The notes under the pieces were generated by a model. That model saw only the letters and a list, made by a program, of their open reading frames with translations, was not told the DNA's origin and made no database searches. 64,000 nt of DNA from Furfurilactobacillus curtus. GTDB lineage: Bacteria > Bacillota > Bacilli > Lactobacillales > Lactobacillaceae. The stretch covers positions 1 through 64,000 of the forward strand of contig NZ_BQXO01000005.1 in assembly GCF_045862785.1 (NCBI RefSeq), read 5' to 3'. The first letter of the stretch is position 1. Every line of letters begins with the position of its first letter. The position numbers and the translations under genes are program-made. This document shows positions 1-9,053 of the stretch, piece after piece.

Positions 1-94
<94 letters not shown>

Positions 95-99
95 ATATG

Positions 100-131
100 A
101 ATCGTCAATCTGCGGATTGGCGATTTTTTTT
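100..131 (+). terminator. Rho-independent terminator of the rRNA operon
   Basis: An 11 bp stem (AATCGTCAATC paired with GATTGGCGATT, one G-T pair) with a 4-base loop is followed by a run of T. It sits right after the 5S gene and closes the rrn transcript. Confidence 0.9.
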
Positions 132-516
132 GACTTCATCTCAACTAATAAGATGACGATTAGTGACCAAGTTAGACGGCAAACCAAGCTAATCAAGAAG
201 AATGACGGTTGTGATGAAAACTAAACAGCTGATGGTTCATACCAAAACCCATTTCGTTTTGGAATAAACAGACTGATGCTAATCAAGACGGTCGCACTTA
301 GAAACAAAGCCGGGTTAAATTGAAGTTAGCCTAACCTGGACGTAATGGGGATCAACTGAGTGGACCCAGGGCGTTTCTGATGAATGCCTGTGAAGTTCAG
401 GATAGCAATCGCAATCGACAATGTGTCTGCTTAATCCACTAGGCTAATCCTTTAATCCGTTAAAAGAGATTTCCAATTAGTCGCTGGATGGCCCACGTTT
501 TGATTTAGAAAGATAC
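132..516. other. Intergenic stretch, no gene seen
   Basis: No frame with a ribosome binding site and no convincing RNA fold was seen between the rRNA terminator and the tRNA promoter. The sequence is unremarkable and could be a remnant between rRNA operon and tRNA. Confidence 0.6.
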
Positions 517-545
517 TTGAAGCAAACGGCCAAGTTCGCTATACT
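517..545 (+). promoter_or_regulatory. Sigma-70-type promoter of the tRNA gene
   Basis: TTGAAG at 517-522 and TATACT at 540-545 are separated by 17 bases. The predicted start near 552 is about 16 bases before the mature tRNA, as expected for a stand-alone tRNA transcript. Confidence 0.8.
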
Positions 546-567
546 ATCAGATGTGCCAATTAGTCTT

Positions 568-645
568 GCCGGATTAGCTCAGTTGGTNNNNNNNNNNNNN
601 NNNATCGTAAACCGAGGGTCAGGTGTTCGAGTCACCTATCCGGCA
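568..645 (+). tRNA. tRNA-Thr (CGT), with an internal N gap
   Basis: Acceptor strands GCCGGAT (568-574) and ATCCGGC (638-644) pair perfectly, the D-arm start AGCTCAGTTGGT and the T-arm AGGTG/TTCGAGT/CACCT are present. The anticodon loop reads ATCGTAA, with T33 followed by CGT, so the codon read is ACG (Thr). The 3' anticodon stem ACCGA needs a TCGGT partner hidden in the N run at 588-603. The 16 N are more than the roughly 11 bases needed, so the gap length is probably arbitrary. No CCA is encoded. Confidence 0.85.
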
Positions 646-663
646 TCGAATCTAGTCTCGTTT

Positions 664-688
664 AACCACGTTTAGACGTGGTTTTTTA
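664..688 (+). terminator. Terminator of the tRNA transcript
   Basis: Perfect 8 bp stem AACCACGT / ACGTGGTT with a TTAG loop followed by T residues, 19 bases after the tRNA. Confidence 0.9.
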
Positions 689-695
689 TTAGTAA

Positions 696-739
696 AATAG
701 TCTCAGAAATCAAACGTCGATTTCTGAGACTATTTTTTT
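696..739. terminator. Second hairpin terminator
   Basis: A perfect 16 bp inverted repeat (AATAGTCTCAGAAATC and its complement) with a 7-base loop is followed by T7. It backs up the tRNA terminator and insulates the next gene. Confidence 0.8.
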
Positions 740-871
740 AGATATAAGCAATTTTATGAATTGCGAAAGCGTATTCTAAGACATCTGAACAGCTGCCACT
801 TATAATGAAATTATAGATGTTTTAGATTGATGAACGAGTAACATCAATAAAATTTAGTGGAGGAACTAACT

Positions 872-2050
872 ATGACTGAAGTTGTTGTTTTAGGTGCTGG
901 TTACGCTGGTCTTCGTGCAATACGCGAGTTGCACGGAATGCCTAATGTACATTTAACGTTGATTAATCGTGATCCATATCATTATGAAGCGACCGCGTTG
1001 CATACCGTGGCGATTGGTACTAATGAACCAGATCACATTACCTTTGATATCAAACAAGCATTGCCTGAGGATGTCACGTTCACGGTAGCCACGGTAACTA
1101 AAATTGATGTGGAAGCCAAAACAATTACACTGGCAGATCAAAGTCAGCCACTTACTTACGACTATTTAATCACCGCACTTGGCTTTGAGTCAGAGGACTT
1201 TGGCATTAAAGGGGCAGATGAATATGCATTGCCCTTAGAAAATGTTAAGACGGCCGAAGCCATTCGTCGACACTTAGAAGATCGATTGGCTGGGTACCAG
1301 GAAACTCAAGATGAGAATGACTTGCATATTATCGTGTGCGGTGCCGGGTTCACTAGCGTTGAGTTACTGGGCGAATTGGTTCACAGAATTCCTTCACTGA
1401 TTGAAGAATATCATTTGCCTGCTGAATTGATCCAAATCACTTGTTTAGAAGCGGCGCCAAAGGTATTACCAATGTTTGATCAAAAGTTAGTGGATTATGC
1501 GGTTCAATACTTGGCCGACCATGGTGCGGTTATCCACACGTCCACACCGATTGATGAAGTGACACCGACGGGCGTAAAGAGCGGTGATACAACATTCAAT
1601 GCCAACACGATTATTTGGACGACGGGCGTGCGCGGCAGCCATGTAATTGCAGATTCAGGCTTTCAGCAAAAAAGAAATCGCGTGGCAGTTGATCCGACAT
1701 TGACACTAAAGGATCATCCTGAGGTCTTTATTATCGGTGATGTTAGCGCTGTGCCTGATCCAGCAAGTGGGCGTTTCTATCCAACGACCGGGCAAATTTC
1801 TATCGCTCAGGCAACTCATGTAGCTAAAAATTTGCGTGCTCAGTTGGATGGTAACGCAATGACACCATTTACTTATAAATCACTCGGAACAGTATGTTCA
1901 CTAGGACCGAGCGTCGGAATCGCCGAATTAGGTGATCGTGGCAGTATGAAATTGCGCGGCCGCAAAGTCTCACTATTGAAGAAGATGGTCAATGATCGTA
2001 CCATCATGGAAGAATCGGGAGTTGGCAACATGCTCCGTCATTTGAGTTAA
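872..2050 (+). CDS. ndh: Type II NADH dehydrogenase (NDH-2)
   Basis: Single-subunit, membrane-associated FAD enzyme that oxidises NADH and passes electrons to quinones without pumping protons. Two dinucleotide-binding motifs are visible: GAGYAG at residues 8-13 for FAD and CGAGFTS near 155 for NADH. The AQATHVAKN segment near 305 matches the quinone-side AQxA region of the family, and the 392-residue length is normal. An in-frame GTG at 857 overlaps the ribosome binding site GGAGG (859-863), so the ATG at 872 is the likely start. Many lactobacilli keep NDH-2 for respiration with supplied haem and menaquinone; whether this strain respires cannot be seen here. Monocistronic, flanked by terminators. 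Confidence 0.9.
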   Translation: MTEVVVLGAGYAGLRAIRELHGMPNVHLTLINRDPYHYEATALHTVAIGTNEPDHITFDIKQALPEDVTFTVATVTKIDVEAKTITLADQSQPLTYDYLITALGFESEDFGIKGADEYALPLENVKTAEAIRRHLEDRLAGYQETQDENDLHIIVCGAGFTSVELLGELVHRIPSLIEEYHLPAELIQITCLEAAPKVLPMFDQKLVDYAVQYLADHGAVIHTSTPIDEVTPTGVKSGDTTFNANTIIWTTGVRGSHVIADSGFQQKRNRVAVDPTLTLKDHPEVFIIGDVSAVPDPASGRFYPTTGQISIAQATHVAKNLRAQLDGNAMTPFTYKSLGTVCSLGPSVGIAELGDRGSMKLRGRKVSLLKKMVNDRTIMEESGVGNMLRHLS

Positions 2051-2058
2051 CCATGCCT

Positions 2059-2105
2059 AAAACACCCTGATTTTCGAACTGATGACGGAATCAGGGTGTT
2101 TTTTT
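2059..2105. terminator. Bidirectional terminator between ndh and the nucleotidase gene
   Basis: AAAACACCCTGATT pairs perfectly with AATCAGGGTGTTTT across a 16-base loop, with T and A runs on both sides. It lies between convergent genes and serves both. Confidence 0.9.
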
Positions 2106-2107
2106 GT

Positions 2108-3634
2108 CTACAAAACGATATCTTTCGCTGTTACTTTATATAAACGTTGGTGAGTTAGATTAATATGCGGATGTTTTTTAAAATATTGTTCAATTAATTT
2201 TGGCATGCTAATCGGAATCTCTTTAATAATTTTGTTGGCGGAAAACATTGGAAAACCATCGCCACCCAGTGCTCGGTAGTGATTTAAAACGATGTGTAGG
2301 CGATCATCGGGATTAACTGGTTGATGATGATAATGGAGGGCGACGACCCGTTTGCCGATTGGTTTGCTGACATCAAAAATATAATCAATCCCTGTAAAAA
2401 GATCATATTGGTTCGGCCGACTCGCTGCGACCGGATTTAATTGACCGTTGTTCCACTGCCAATAGCCGGCACATCTTTCCAAAGCAGCATATAAATCGGC
2501 ACCAGTGACTTCGAGCACTGCCAGTGAATTTGAAAACGGATAATTAGTCAAGACTTGGCGCATCGTCACCTGTTCCTCAAATCCTTGACCAGTCGCTGAT
2601 AGAATAGCGGCACCGGAGATGTCTACTGCGGCGGCGTCTGATTGAACTTGATTAAAAAAATCAATGAGCGGATGACCGTGAACTTGTGCATCTGTAAGGT
2701 CAGATAGTTTAGCACCACCTGGAAAACAGCCAATTTCTTGATTTAACCACGAACGGGTTTCTAATTCAGCCGTTTGAATCGTTGGGGGAACTGGAATTAA
2801 GGAGGGCAACCGCGTATCTGTATGAATTAGACTCGCTTTTGTCTGTGTGATATGGTGCTGATCAACGGTTAAATCTAGCCGACCAATACTAGCTCCATGG
2901 CAACCAACCTGGGTGACTGGAATATTGTTCACTATGGTGGCGAGTGGTTGATGGTGGCTGGTGATCATCGCATTGACGCCAGGGAGCGCAGTTAGGGCGG
3001 TGGCTTCGTCTGATTCGTCAGATGACAGAGGCTTGTCATTAAAACCGCCATGGTAAGCGATGACAACCACATCCGCTTGATTTTGTAATTGCGGCAGATA
3101 GTTTTTGGCGGTCTGTACTGCTGAAACGAAGGATAGTCCGGTTAGATGACGGCGTGGTTCCCATTTTGTAACCGCAGTCGTGGTCAATCCAAGGATCGCG
3201 ACGGTGACGTCATGCTTTCTAAAAATGTGATAAGGCGTGCCAAAATAGGGTTTGCCATCTTGATCTAAAATATTGGCACAAAGTACTGGGAATTGGCGTT
3301 TGGACATGACTAATTCCAGATAATCGCGACCGTAGTTAAATTCGTGATTGCCTAGTATTGCTGCATTATATTTCATTCGGTTCATAATTCGACTCAAATC
3401 AGGCGCAACAAATGGATCAAAGCGATGTAAATATTCGGTTAATGGTGATCCTTGAATAAAGTCACCGTTATCGATAGTTAAAATCATGTCATTGTAACCG
3501 GCCATGGTTTTGATTTCTTCAAGATAGGCCGCAACCCGCGTTAATCCGCCGGGACCAACTTGATTTTGTTCATGATAGTTAATTGGCGCAATATAACCAT
3601 GAATATCACTGGTTGATAAAATTGTTAAGTTCAT
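2108..3634 (-). CDS. Bifunctional metallophosphoesterase / 5'-nucleotidase family protein
   Basis: Two-domain enzyme of the UshA/CpdB type, expected to hydrolyse nucleotides or 2',3'-cyclic nucleotides with a two-metal centre. The metallophosphoesterase motifs are in order: SDIHGY (residues 9-14), NGDF, LGNHEFNYG (near 95), AYHGG and a SHHQP segment; the C-terminal 5'-nucleotidase domain carries NHYRALGGDGFP-like substrate residues near the end. No signal peptide is present, so it should act in the cytoplasm, unlike periplasmic UshA. The ATG at 3634 has GAGGTG seven bases upstream and is preferred over the ATG at 3655. It has its own promoter about 300 bases upstream and a long structured leader. 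The exact substrate is not decidable. Confidence 0.85.
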   Translation of the reverse strand: MNLTILSTSDIHGYIAPINYHEQNQVGPGGLTRVAAYLEEIKTMAGYNDMILTIDNGDFIQGSPLTEYLHRFDPFVAPDLSRIMNRMKYNAAILGNHEFNYGRDYLELVMSKRQFPVLCANILDQDGKPYFGTPYHIFRKHDVTVAILGLTTTAVTKWEPRRHLTGLSFVSAVQTAKNYLPQLQNQADVVVIAYHGGFNDKPLSSDESDEATALTALPGVNAMITSHHQPLATIVNNIPVTQVGCHGASIGRLDLTVDQHHITQTKASLIHTDTRLPSLIPVPPTIQTAELETRSWLNQEIGCFPGGAKLSDLTDAQVHGHPLIDFFNQVQSDAAAVDISGAAILSATGQGFEEQVTMRQVLTNYPFSNSLAVLEVTGADLYAALERCAGYWQWNNGQLNPVAASRPNQYDLFTGIDYIFDVSKPIGKRVVALHYHHQPVNPDDRLHIVLNHYRALGGDGFPMFSANKIIKEIPISMPKLIEQYFKKHPHINLTHQRLYKVTAKDIVL

Positions 3635-3934
3635 AAGCACCTCATGGGTAAGCATTCAAATTGGTAATGTTCTATATGTAAACGGTGCCCTGACACAAAC
3701 ACCATTTTGTAAGAAATTAAAACTAGCAAACGTCATCGAAAGACTGGTTAATCGTGATCTTAGAACAGTCGCGTGTCCGATTCAGATCGAGAACAAAAGT
3801 TGATTCGGCTTAGCATTCTTCTGATTGGCATTGGCCGGACTAACTTTTGTTCGGACGCACCTCCTTTCCAATCCACAGTTCGCGATGGCATCCCCCCTTT
3901 CAGTTGTTAATCGAGATGACGAGGGCCTTTAGCA
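3635..3934 (-). promoter_or_regulatory. Long structured 5' leader of the nucleotidase mRNA
   Basis: The promoter at 3941-3968 leaves a leader of about 300 bases. Its most marked element is a hairpin in which GAACAAAAGTT (3791-3801) pairs perfectly with AACTTTTGTTC (3842-3852), continued by TTCGGC / GCCGGA. On the transcript it is preceded by AAAGGAGGTG (around 3862-3855), a perfect ribosome binding site with no good start codon after it, and further up by a GGGGGG tract. It did not match any riboswitch class I could recall (purine, SAM, TPP, FMN, lysine, Mn2+, Mg2+, guanidine). Function unknown; a cis-regulator is inferred. Confidence 0.4.
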
Positions 3935-3940
3935 GTTGTT

Positions 3941-3968
3941 AGTATACACGATCAAATATATAGTTCAA
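3941..3968 (-). promoter_or_regulatory. Promoter for the nucleotidase transcript
   Basis: On the minus strand TTGAAC (3968-3963) and TATACT (3946-3941) are 16 bases apart. The start is expected near 3934. Confidence 0.65.
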
Positions 3969-4290
3969 GGCGTTAAGCGTTCGTAATTGTGCCGTGTTCA
4001 AGCTGATATTAAAGAATTTATGTTCCGATTCACGATTAATTCACGTATTTCTTATTTTGTTTTAAAGTGTTCCTTGCTATAACAACATTTGTGCCATAAA
4101 TATGTAAAAAAAACCTCAAATTAATTTTTTTAAACACTACTGGTTAATTATTGAGTTATTACAAATTTGATACGTGAATGTGTAAATTAAATTTTCCGGA
4201 CAAGTCGTGAATCGGCTTGCAAGTCAGCAACGCTTAAAATTATAATTGAACCACGTTAAAGGAATATTGATGGGGCCTGGGAGGATTTTT

Positions 4291-4812
4291 ATGAAGAAGT
4301 TCATTATGCTTGGAATGAGCGCGTTAATGGTATTAGGATTAGCTGGCTGCAGGTCTGGCGCTGAGCAATCGAAAACATCGACTTCAAGTCAGTCGCAAAC
4401 GAGTCAATCATCTAAAAAGATGAACGCCACGTCGAGTTTCAGTTCCAGTTCACAATCAGCTACTTCAGCCAGCGGATCGACGAGCAGTACTGTGGCGAGT
4501 TCTACATCTGATTCCTCAAGTACAACAACGAGCGCCAAAACGCCAGCTGCAGCAACCTCAACGGCTAAAGTGGCGGTTAGCGACCAAACTACGGCGCTAA
4601 ATGCGCTAATAGCTCAGTATGGAACGAACCAAGGGGATACCGTTTATCAATTTTTAGGTGCGTCAACAATTGATGGTCAAATGGCATATAATTTTGATGG
4701 CTTTTCTCAGGCTGCAATGCAACAAGGCCAACGTGGGCAAACTGGAGCCTTTTTTGTATTTGCTGACGGGCATATCGTGAATACGTTTGAAAATCCTAAT
4801 GCGATTCAATGA
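4291..4812 (+). CDS. Small lipoprotein with Ser/Thr-rich linker
   Basis: A 173-residue secreted lipoprotein of unknown function. The N-terminus has a lipoprotein signal peptide ending in the lipobox LAGC, so Cys20 would be lipid-modified and the protein tethered to the outer face of the membrane. Residues 25-100 are almost wholly Ser, Thr, Gln and Ala, a typical wall-spanning linker; the last 70 residues form a small compact domain containing an AYNFDGF segment and a FFVFADG strand. GGGAGG at 4279-4284 selects the ATG at 4291, rather than the TTG at 4246. The C-terminal domain was not identified. The gene is single, ended by a strong terminator. Confidence 0.8.
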   Translation: MKKFIMLGMSALMVLGLAGCRSGAEQSKTSTSSQSQTSQSSKKMNATSSFSSSSQSATSASGSTSSTVASSTSDSSSTTTSAKTPAAATSTAKVAVSDQTTALNALIAQYGTNQGDTVYQFLGASTIDGQMAYNFDGFSQAAMQQGQRGQTGAFFVFADGHIVNTFENPNAIQ

Positions 4813-4827
4813 ATGTGCATAATAGCC

Positions 4828-4877
4828 AAAAACGCCCAGTCCGAAGTTTAGATAAAAACTTCGGACTGGGCGTTTTA
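4828..4877. terminator. Bidirectional terminator
   Basis: A 21 bp near-perfect stem beginning AAAACGCCCAGTCC, with a short A-rich loop, lies between the convergent lipoprotein and MFS genes. Confidence 0.9.
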
Positions 4878-4885
4878 CGTACCGG

Positions 4886-6457
4886 TCATTGATTAAAGTC
4901 ATCATGATCACGAATTAACAGTGCGGCAGCAATTGCACCGCCGATGGTAAAGACCATCGATAAGAGGAGGACATGTTTCATCCCAAGGTCGAATGCATTA
5001 ATGACCGCGCCATGTACCGCTTTAAATGCTGGTAATCGTCGCAGCTGACTAGCTCGACTACTGGCTAGCACGGCTGGACCCGAAAATGGACCAGCCGACA
5101 GGAGACCGTGTTGGATGCCGGACAATGCAGTTTGGGGGAGCTTAATGCTAGGCAGCGAAGCGGTCAGAGATTGTTGATACGCATTGGTGAGTTGGATACC
5201 TAACGTCACGACCCCAAAGCTAATGCCAAACTGGCGAAAGACATTGGCAATTCCGCTGGCCATGCCGACATGCTCTGGTTTCACGCCACCAATGGCAGCC
5301 GATGACAGTGGTGGGTTCACAGTGGCATTACCTAAACCAAGAAAGACGAAACCGAGTGCAAAGTCGACATAGGTGACGGTCGGATTAATCGATCGATAGA
5401 TAAGCCATAGTCCGAGACTGATTGAAACTAACCCACTGAAGGCTAGCCAGCGATTGGAGAAGCGATTAGTGAGCATTCCGACAATTGGACCTAAGAAAAG
5501 GCTAAAGACACTGATCGTTAGTTGCCGAATGCCAGTTTGCATTGCAGAATAACCAATATAGTTTTGCATCAACACGGTTAGGTAAGTATAAAAGGCGTAC
5601 AAACCAGCACCTAGGCCAAAGGATGCCACAGCTGAACCGACGAATGAAGGGGACGCAAACATATGCATATCAATCATTGGATCACTAAGATGACGTTCGA
5701 TCAGTACAAAACTAACTAATAAGATGAATCCACCGACTAATAGTCCGACAATATGCAGGTTACTCCATGCCCAACTAGGATGATTTTCCTTTTGTAGAAG
5801 ACCTAAAATAATAGCAAAAATAGCTAATGTACTTAGGATCAGGCCAATTAAATCAATATGCCCATGCCGGTTACCATAAGAGTCATTGATGAACCATCTT
5901 CCTAAGACTAACGCGATGATACCAATTGGGATGTTAATGAGAAAAATTGCTCGCCAAGAAAATAACTGAACTAATATACCGCCAACTAACGGACCAATGG
6001 CAGTTGCGAGCCCAATCACTGAGCTCCAGATCCCCAGCGCGATCCCACGTTCTTGACCAGTAAAGGTCGCTGCCACGATCGCCATTGAAAGGCTCATCAT
6101 CGCCGCACCACCCACACCTTGCACGCCGCGAGCCAAGTTGAGCTGCAGGCCACTTTGCGAAAGAGCTGATGCTAACGATCCCAGGGTAAAGATGACCATC
6201 CCTAGTTGGAAAAATCGCTTGCGTCCGAACAGATCACCAAGTTTGGCGAAGACGAGTAAGAATACGGCATACATCATTGTATAAGCATTGATAATCCATT
6301 GCAGATTATCGAATGATTCATTAAAGTCTTTTTGGACGGTAGGCAATGCCACATTAACGACGGTGACGTCCAGTAAGGCCATAAAAATGCCCAAACAAAT
6401 GGCGGCTAGTGCAAGCCAGTGTTTAATTTCTGCACTAAAGTGAGTTTGTGTCTTCAT
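4886..6457 (-). CDS. MFS transporter, DHA2 (EmrB/QacA) family drug exporter
   Basis: A 523-residue membrane protein with about 14 hydrophobic segments, the hallmark of the DHA2 family of proton-driven multidrug exporters. The DHA2 motif LDVTVVNVALP lies in the first helix (residues 29-39), motif A GDLFGRKRFF after helix 2 and motif-C-like GPLVGGILVQ in helix 5. It would export cationic or lipophilic compounds; the substrate is unknown. The ATG at 6457 has AAAGGA upstream. A GNAT gene 30 bases upstream on the same strand probably shares the transcript. No regulator is adjacent. Confidence 0.88.
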   Translation of the reverse strand: MKTQTHFSAEIKHWLALAAICLGIFMALLDVTVVNVALPTVQKDFNESFDNLQWIINAYTMMYAVFLLVFAKLGDLFGRKRFFQLGMVIFTLGSLASALSQSGLQLNLARGVQGVGGAAMMSLSMAIVAATFTGQERGIALGIWSSVIGLATAIGPLVGGILVQLFSWRAIFLINIPIGIIALVLGRWFINDSYGNRHGHIDLIGLILSTLAIFAIILGLLQKENHPSWAWSNLHIVGLLVGGFILLVSFVLIERHLSDPMIDMHMFASPSFVGSAVASFGLGAGLYAFYTYLTVLMQNYIGYSAMQTGIRQLTISVFSLFLGPIVGMLTNRFSNRWLAFSGLVSISLGLWLIYRSINPTVTYVDFALGFVFLGLGNATVNPPLSSAAIGGVKPEHVGMASGIANVFRQFGISFGVVTLGIQLTNAYQQSLTASLPSIKLPQTALSGIQHGLLSAGPFSGPAVLASSRASQLRRLPAFKAVHGAVINAFDLGMKHVLLLSMVFTIGGAIAAALLIRDHDDFNQ

Positions 6458-6487
6458 TAATAGTTTGTCCTTTTATTTTGGTGGTAG

Positions 6488-6943
6488 CTAGTAAAGAGCT
6501 AAAAATGGATACTGGTCCCGTCTGGTATCGGTTAAAGTGATATTAGGCGGAGTCGCTAAATCATCACGCTTGGTTTCTTGAAAACCAAGCCGTTCATAAA
6601 AAGCGCGGGCAGAGAAATTAGTTGTGACGACTTTCAATTGCATTAAGCCGGTTGCGGATTGACGCATCGTTTCAATTAACCGATAACCGACATGTTGATG
6701 GCGATAGGCAGGATCAACAAATAATAAATGAATAAAGTTAGCTAGACGGTAAAATGATAGAAAACCGACAACTTTTTGATCAATAACGGCGACCAGAATG
6801 TATTCGTGTCGACTATCTCGTTCGAAATCGGTTAATTGGGGTTGATTGACCCATGGAAAGTCACGATAACGATCGATAAAATAAATGCGTTCCAAAGTTG
6901 GATAGTCAGTTTTTTTTGCCGTACGCACGATTATTTCGGACAT
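6488..6943 (-). CDS. GNAT family N-acetyltransferase
   Basis: A 151-residue acetyl-CoA-dependent acyltransferase. The acetyl-CoA loop is seen as PAYRHQHVGYRL (a Q/RxxGxG/A variant) after the strand LLFVD, and the C-terminal NFSARAFYERLGF segment is the typical GNAT end. The ATG at 6943 has AAAGGAA upstream; an open frame continues to 7114 but lacks a second ribosome binding site and would overlap the divergent gene at 7003. Substrate unknown. It lies just upstream of the drug exporter and is likely co-transcribed. Confidence 0.85.
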   Translation of the reverse strand: MSEIIVRTAKKTDYPTLERIYFIDRYRDFPWVNQPQLTDFERDSRHEYILVAVIDQKVVGFLSFYRLANFIHLLFVDPAYRHQHVGYRLIETMRQSATGLMQLKVVTTNFSARAFYERLGFQETKRDDLATPPNITLTDTRRDQYPFLALY

Positions 6944-7002
6944 GTGTAGTTCCTTTTCCTTCAGTAGTGAGTAAGCTAAAATAACCTCAGAGGATAACCA
7001 TA

Positions 7003-7668
7003 ATGAATTTACGACCACTATACAACATTTTAGAAACGAATATGGGACCACAAAATTGGATGACGATTGGCGCATTGTGGGCCCAATCACCTCTGCAAGT
7101 GATGTGGACGGCAATTTTAATTCAAAATGCTAGTTCAACGAATGCAGATGCAGCTGCTCGAGATTTGCTCGCGGCAACCAATAATGATCCGGCTCAAATT
7201 CGTGCCTATTCGGTTGAAGACTTAGCTGAAGTGATTAAACGAGCCGGATTATACCGGACCAAGGCGAGTTATCTTATCGAAGCCGCCAAGTGGGTCGGTC
7301 GACATCACGATGATTTAGCTGAAATTGAACAAATGGATCGGGCAACTTTGCAGGCTGAATTGTTAGCTGTTAAAGGAATCGGCAATGAGACGGCAGATGA
7401 TATTATGTTATACGGCTTTCATAAGCCACTTTTTATCGCTGATACTTATGCTCGTCGCCAGTTTGGTTGGATGGGTGTGAAGGTTCCGGCGACTTACCGT
7501 GCCTTTCAAACGCTAGTCGAAATGAATGCGAGCTTGAACTGGGATGAATTTCAAGAGCTGCATGCCCTCATTGATGGCTTCGGTAAGCAGGTCAAAAACC
7601 AACAGCAATGGGTGACTAGCTTTATGGCTGACTTTACTTTGCCATGGACTGATGAAAGTGAGGGGTAA
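7003..7668 (+). CDS. HhH-GPD base-excision DNA glycosylase, MagIII/Nth-like
   Basis: A 221-residue member of the endonuclease III superfamily that removes damaged bases. The helix-hairpin-helix appears as VKGIGNETADD (around 122-132) and the catalytic aspartate as IADTYAR. At the position of the lysine that makes Nth a lyase (the K in GVGRKTA) there is a glutamate, so it should be a mono-functional glycosylase. No C-terminal Cys4 Fe-S cluster is present. Both traits resemble 3-methyladenine glycosylase III (MagIII). The next gene begins four bases after the stop, so the two are translated as a unit. Confidence 0.75.
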   Translation: MNLRPLYNILETNMGPQNWMTIGALWAQSPLQVMWTAILIQNASSTNADAAARDLLAATNNDPAQIRAYSVEDLAEVIKRAGLYRTKASYLIEAAKWVGRHHDDLAEIEQMDRATLQAELLAVKGIGNETADDIMLYGFHKPLFIADTYARRQFGWMGVKVPATYRAFQTLVEMNASLNWDEFQELHALIDGFGKQVKNQQQWVTSFMADFTLPWTDESEG

Positions 7669-7671
7669 TTG

Positions 7672-8907
7672 ATGACCAAAGTGCTAACTGATGTAGCGGT
7701 GACGCGATCGCAGGCAAGACCGGTCAGACTAACCGCTGATCAATGGTTCAATCAACATTTGTTAATCGTGGGTCAGACGGGCAGTGGTAAATCGACCACC
7801 ACGGTAACGCTGATCAATGCTTTAATGGAAAACGATCAAACCGCCATCGTGATTGATCCAACCGGCGAATATGCCCATTTGCCTCACGCGGTCGTGGGAA
7901 AGCTTGGGACCAATGCCTTTCTTGATTATCGGATGCTCACTGCATCGCAATTAGCTTCGTTGGCTGGAATTAAGGATCCAGCAGTGATTGTCTTGATTGA
8001 TCAAGCCATAACGAGCTTACGGGTTGCTAATAATGTGTTGCATCAGAAAACCCCGTACCAAAAATTAGGTCGTCCCTGGTCAATTTATGAGCGGCAGGTC
8101 GCACAGCTGCATGATTTTCCACGACCCTATCATATTGAATTATTACCAACTCAATTATTAGAAGAATGTGTGATACCAGCAGTCGGCAAACAGGCTGATT
8201 TCGCTTTGATCGGTCAACAATATGACGGTAAACGGCAACGTGAACTGGGGCCAGCATTAATCGCTATCAGAAGATTATTAGCAACACGCGCCTTCCAACA
8301 GGTTTTTCGCTTGCCAATGAATGCTGAGGAAATGCGGCAGCGATCTGCTCATACGCAATTGGACGTAGTGTACTTAATGCGTTTGTTTGCTTCCGTTAAA
8401 GCGTCTGATCGTTGCTTGGTTGTGGATGTGTCAGCGTTAAGTCAAGATTTAGCTGCTGGGGCATTAGTTGTTTCAATTTTGGCCGCTCAGTTGTTAGCGA
8501 TTAAGCAGCATCCATCTGCGCAACAACCAGTTGTTCTGGTGGTTGATGAGGCTCACCGTTACTTAACTGCAGCCGCAACTAAAATAGGCGCGTTTAGTGA
8601 AGATGGTCTTTCACGAATTGCTCGAGAAGGCCGCAAAGTGGGGCTATACTTGCTGCTGACAACGCAAAGTCCTCTTGATTTGCCAGTTCAATTACTGGGG
8701 GAGTTTGGTAACTTAATCGTTCACCGGTTAACGACTACATCTGAATTGCAAACGTTAGCGATGGTGCCCTCATTGCTGATTTCAACAATTGCTCATCAAG
8801 AGATCGGAGAGGCCACATTGGTGGGTCATGCTTTTGCGGAGCCAGTGCCCGTTTATTTCAAAAAAACAGTTATTCGTCATGAAACCGCCAGTCCACGGTT
8901 TGACTGA
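7672..8907 (+). CDS. HerA-like ATPase / helicase-type protein
   Basis: A 411-residue ATPase of the HerA/FtsK type. The Walker A motif GQTGSGKST (about residues 34-42), Walker B VVLVVDEAH (near 289) and a sensor-like LLTTQSP segment (near 330) are all present. The first 25 residues could form a small HAS-barrel-like strand set. In archaea HerA works with the NurA nuclease in end resection; no NurA-like gene is adjacent. The start ATG at 7672 follows an AGGGG site inside the end of the glycosylase gene, which argues for a shared DNA-repair role, though that is inference. Standard length for bacterial HerA-like proteins is 400-600. Confidence 0.75.
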   Translation: MTKVLTDVAVTRSQARPVRLTADQWFNQHLLIVGQTGSGKSTTTVTLINALMENDQTAIVIDPTGEYAHLPHAVVGKLGTNAFLDYRMLTASQLASLAGIKDPAVIVLIDQAITSLRVANNVLHQKTPYQKLGRPWSIYERQVAQLHDFPRPYHIELLPTQLLEECVIPAVGKQADFALIGQQYDGKRQRELGPALIAIRRLLATRAFQQVFRLPMNAEEMRQRSAHTQLDVVYLMRLFASVKASDRCLVVDVSALSQDLAAGALVVSILAAQLLAIKQHPSAQQPVVLVVDEAHRYLTAAATKIGAFSEDGLSRIAREGRKVGLYLLLTTQSPLDLPVQLLGEFGNLIVHRLTTTSELQTLAMVPSLLISTIAHQEIGEATLVGHAFAEPVPVYFKKTVIRHETASPRFD

Positions 8908-9053
8908 AGCAACAGAGCAACATTAATGGTGGGTGGGGCAGGCCTAGCTGAATGTTGCTTAATGAGATGCTGAAATTATTCAAAAATAAACTGGTTATGG
9001 TAGAGTTCCGCATAAAAGTCATGTTCGTCTTTAAAAGGCGCAATATGTGATCG

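Noticed and set aside
3656..3934. Short peptide frames in the nucleotidase leader
   Set aside because: The best ribosome binding site is followed at once by a six-codon frame, and the 43-codon frame starts directly at its GGGGGG tract with no spacing; neither is convincing as a gene.
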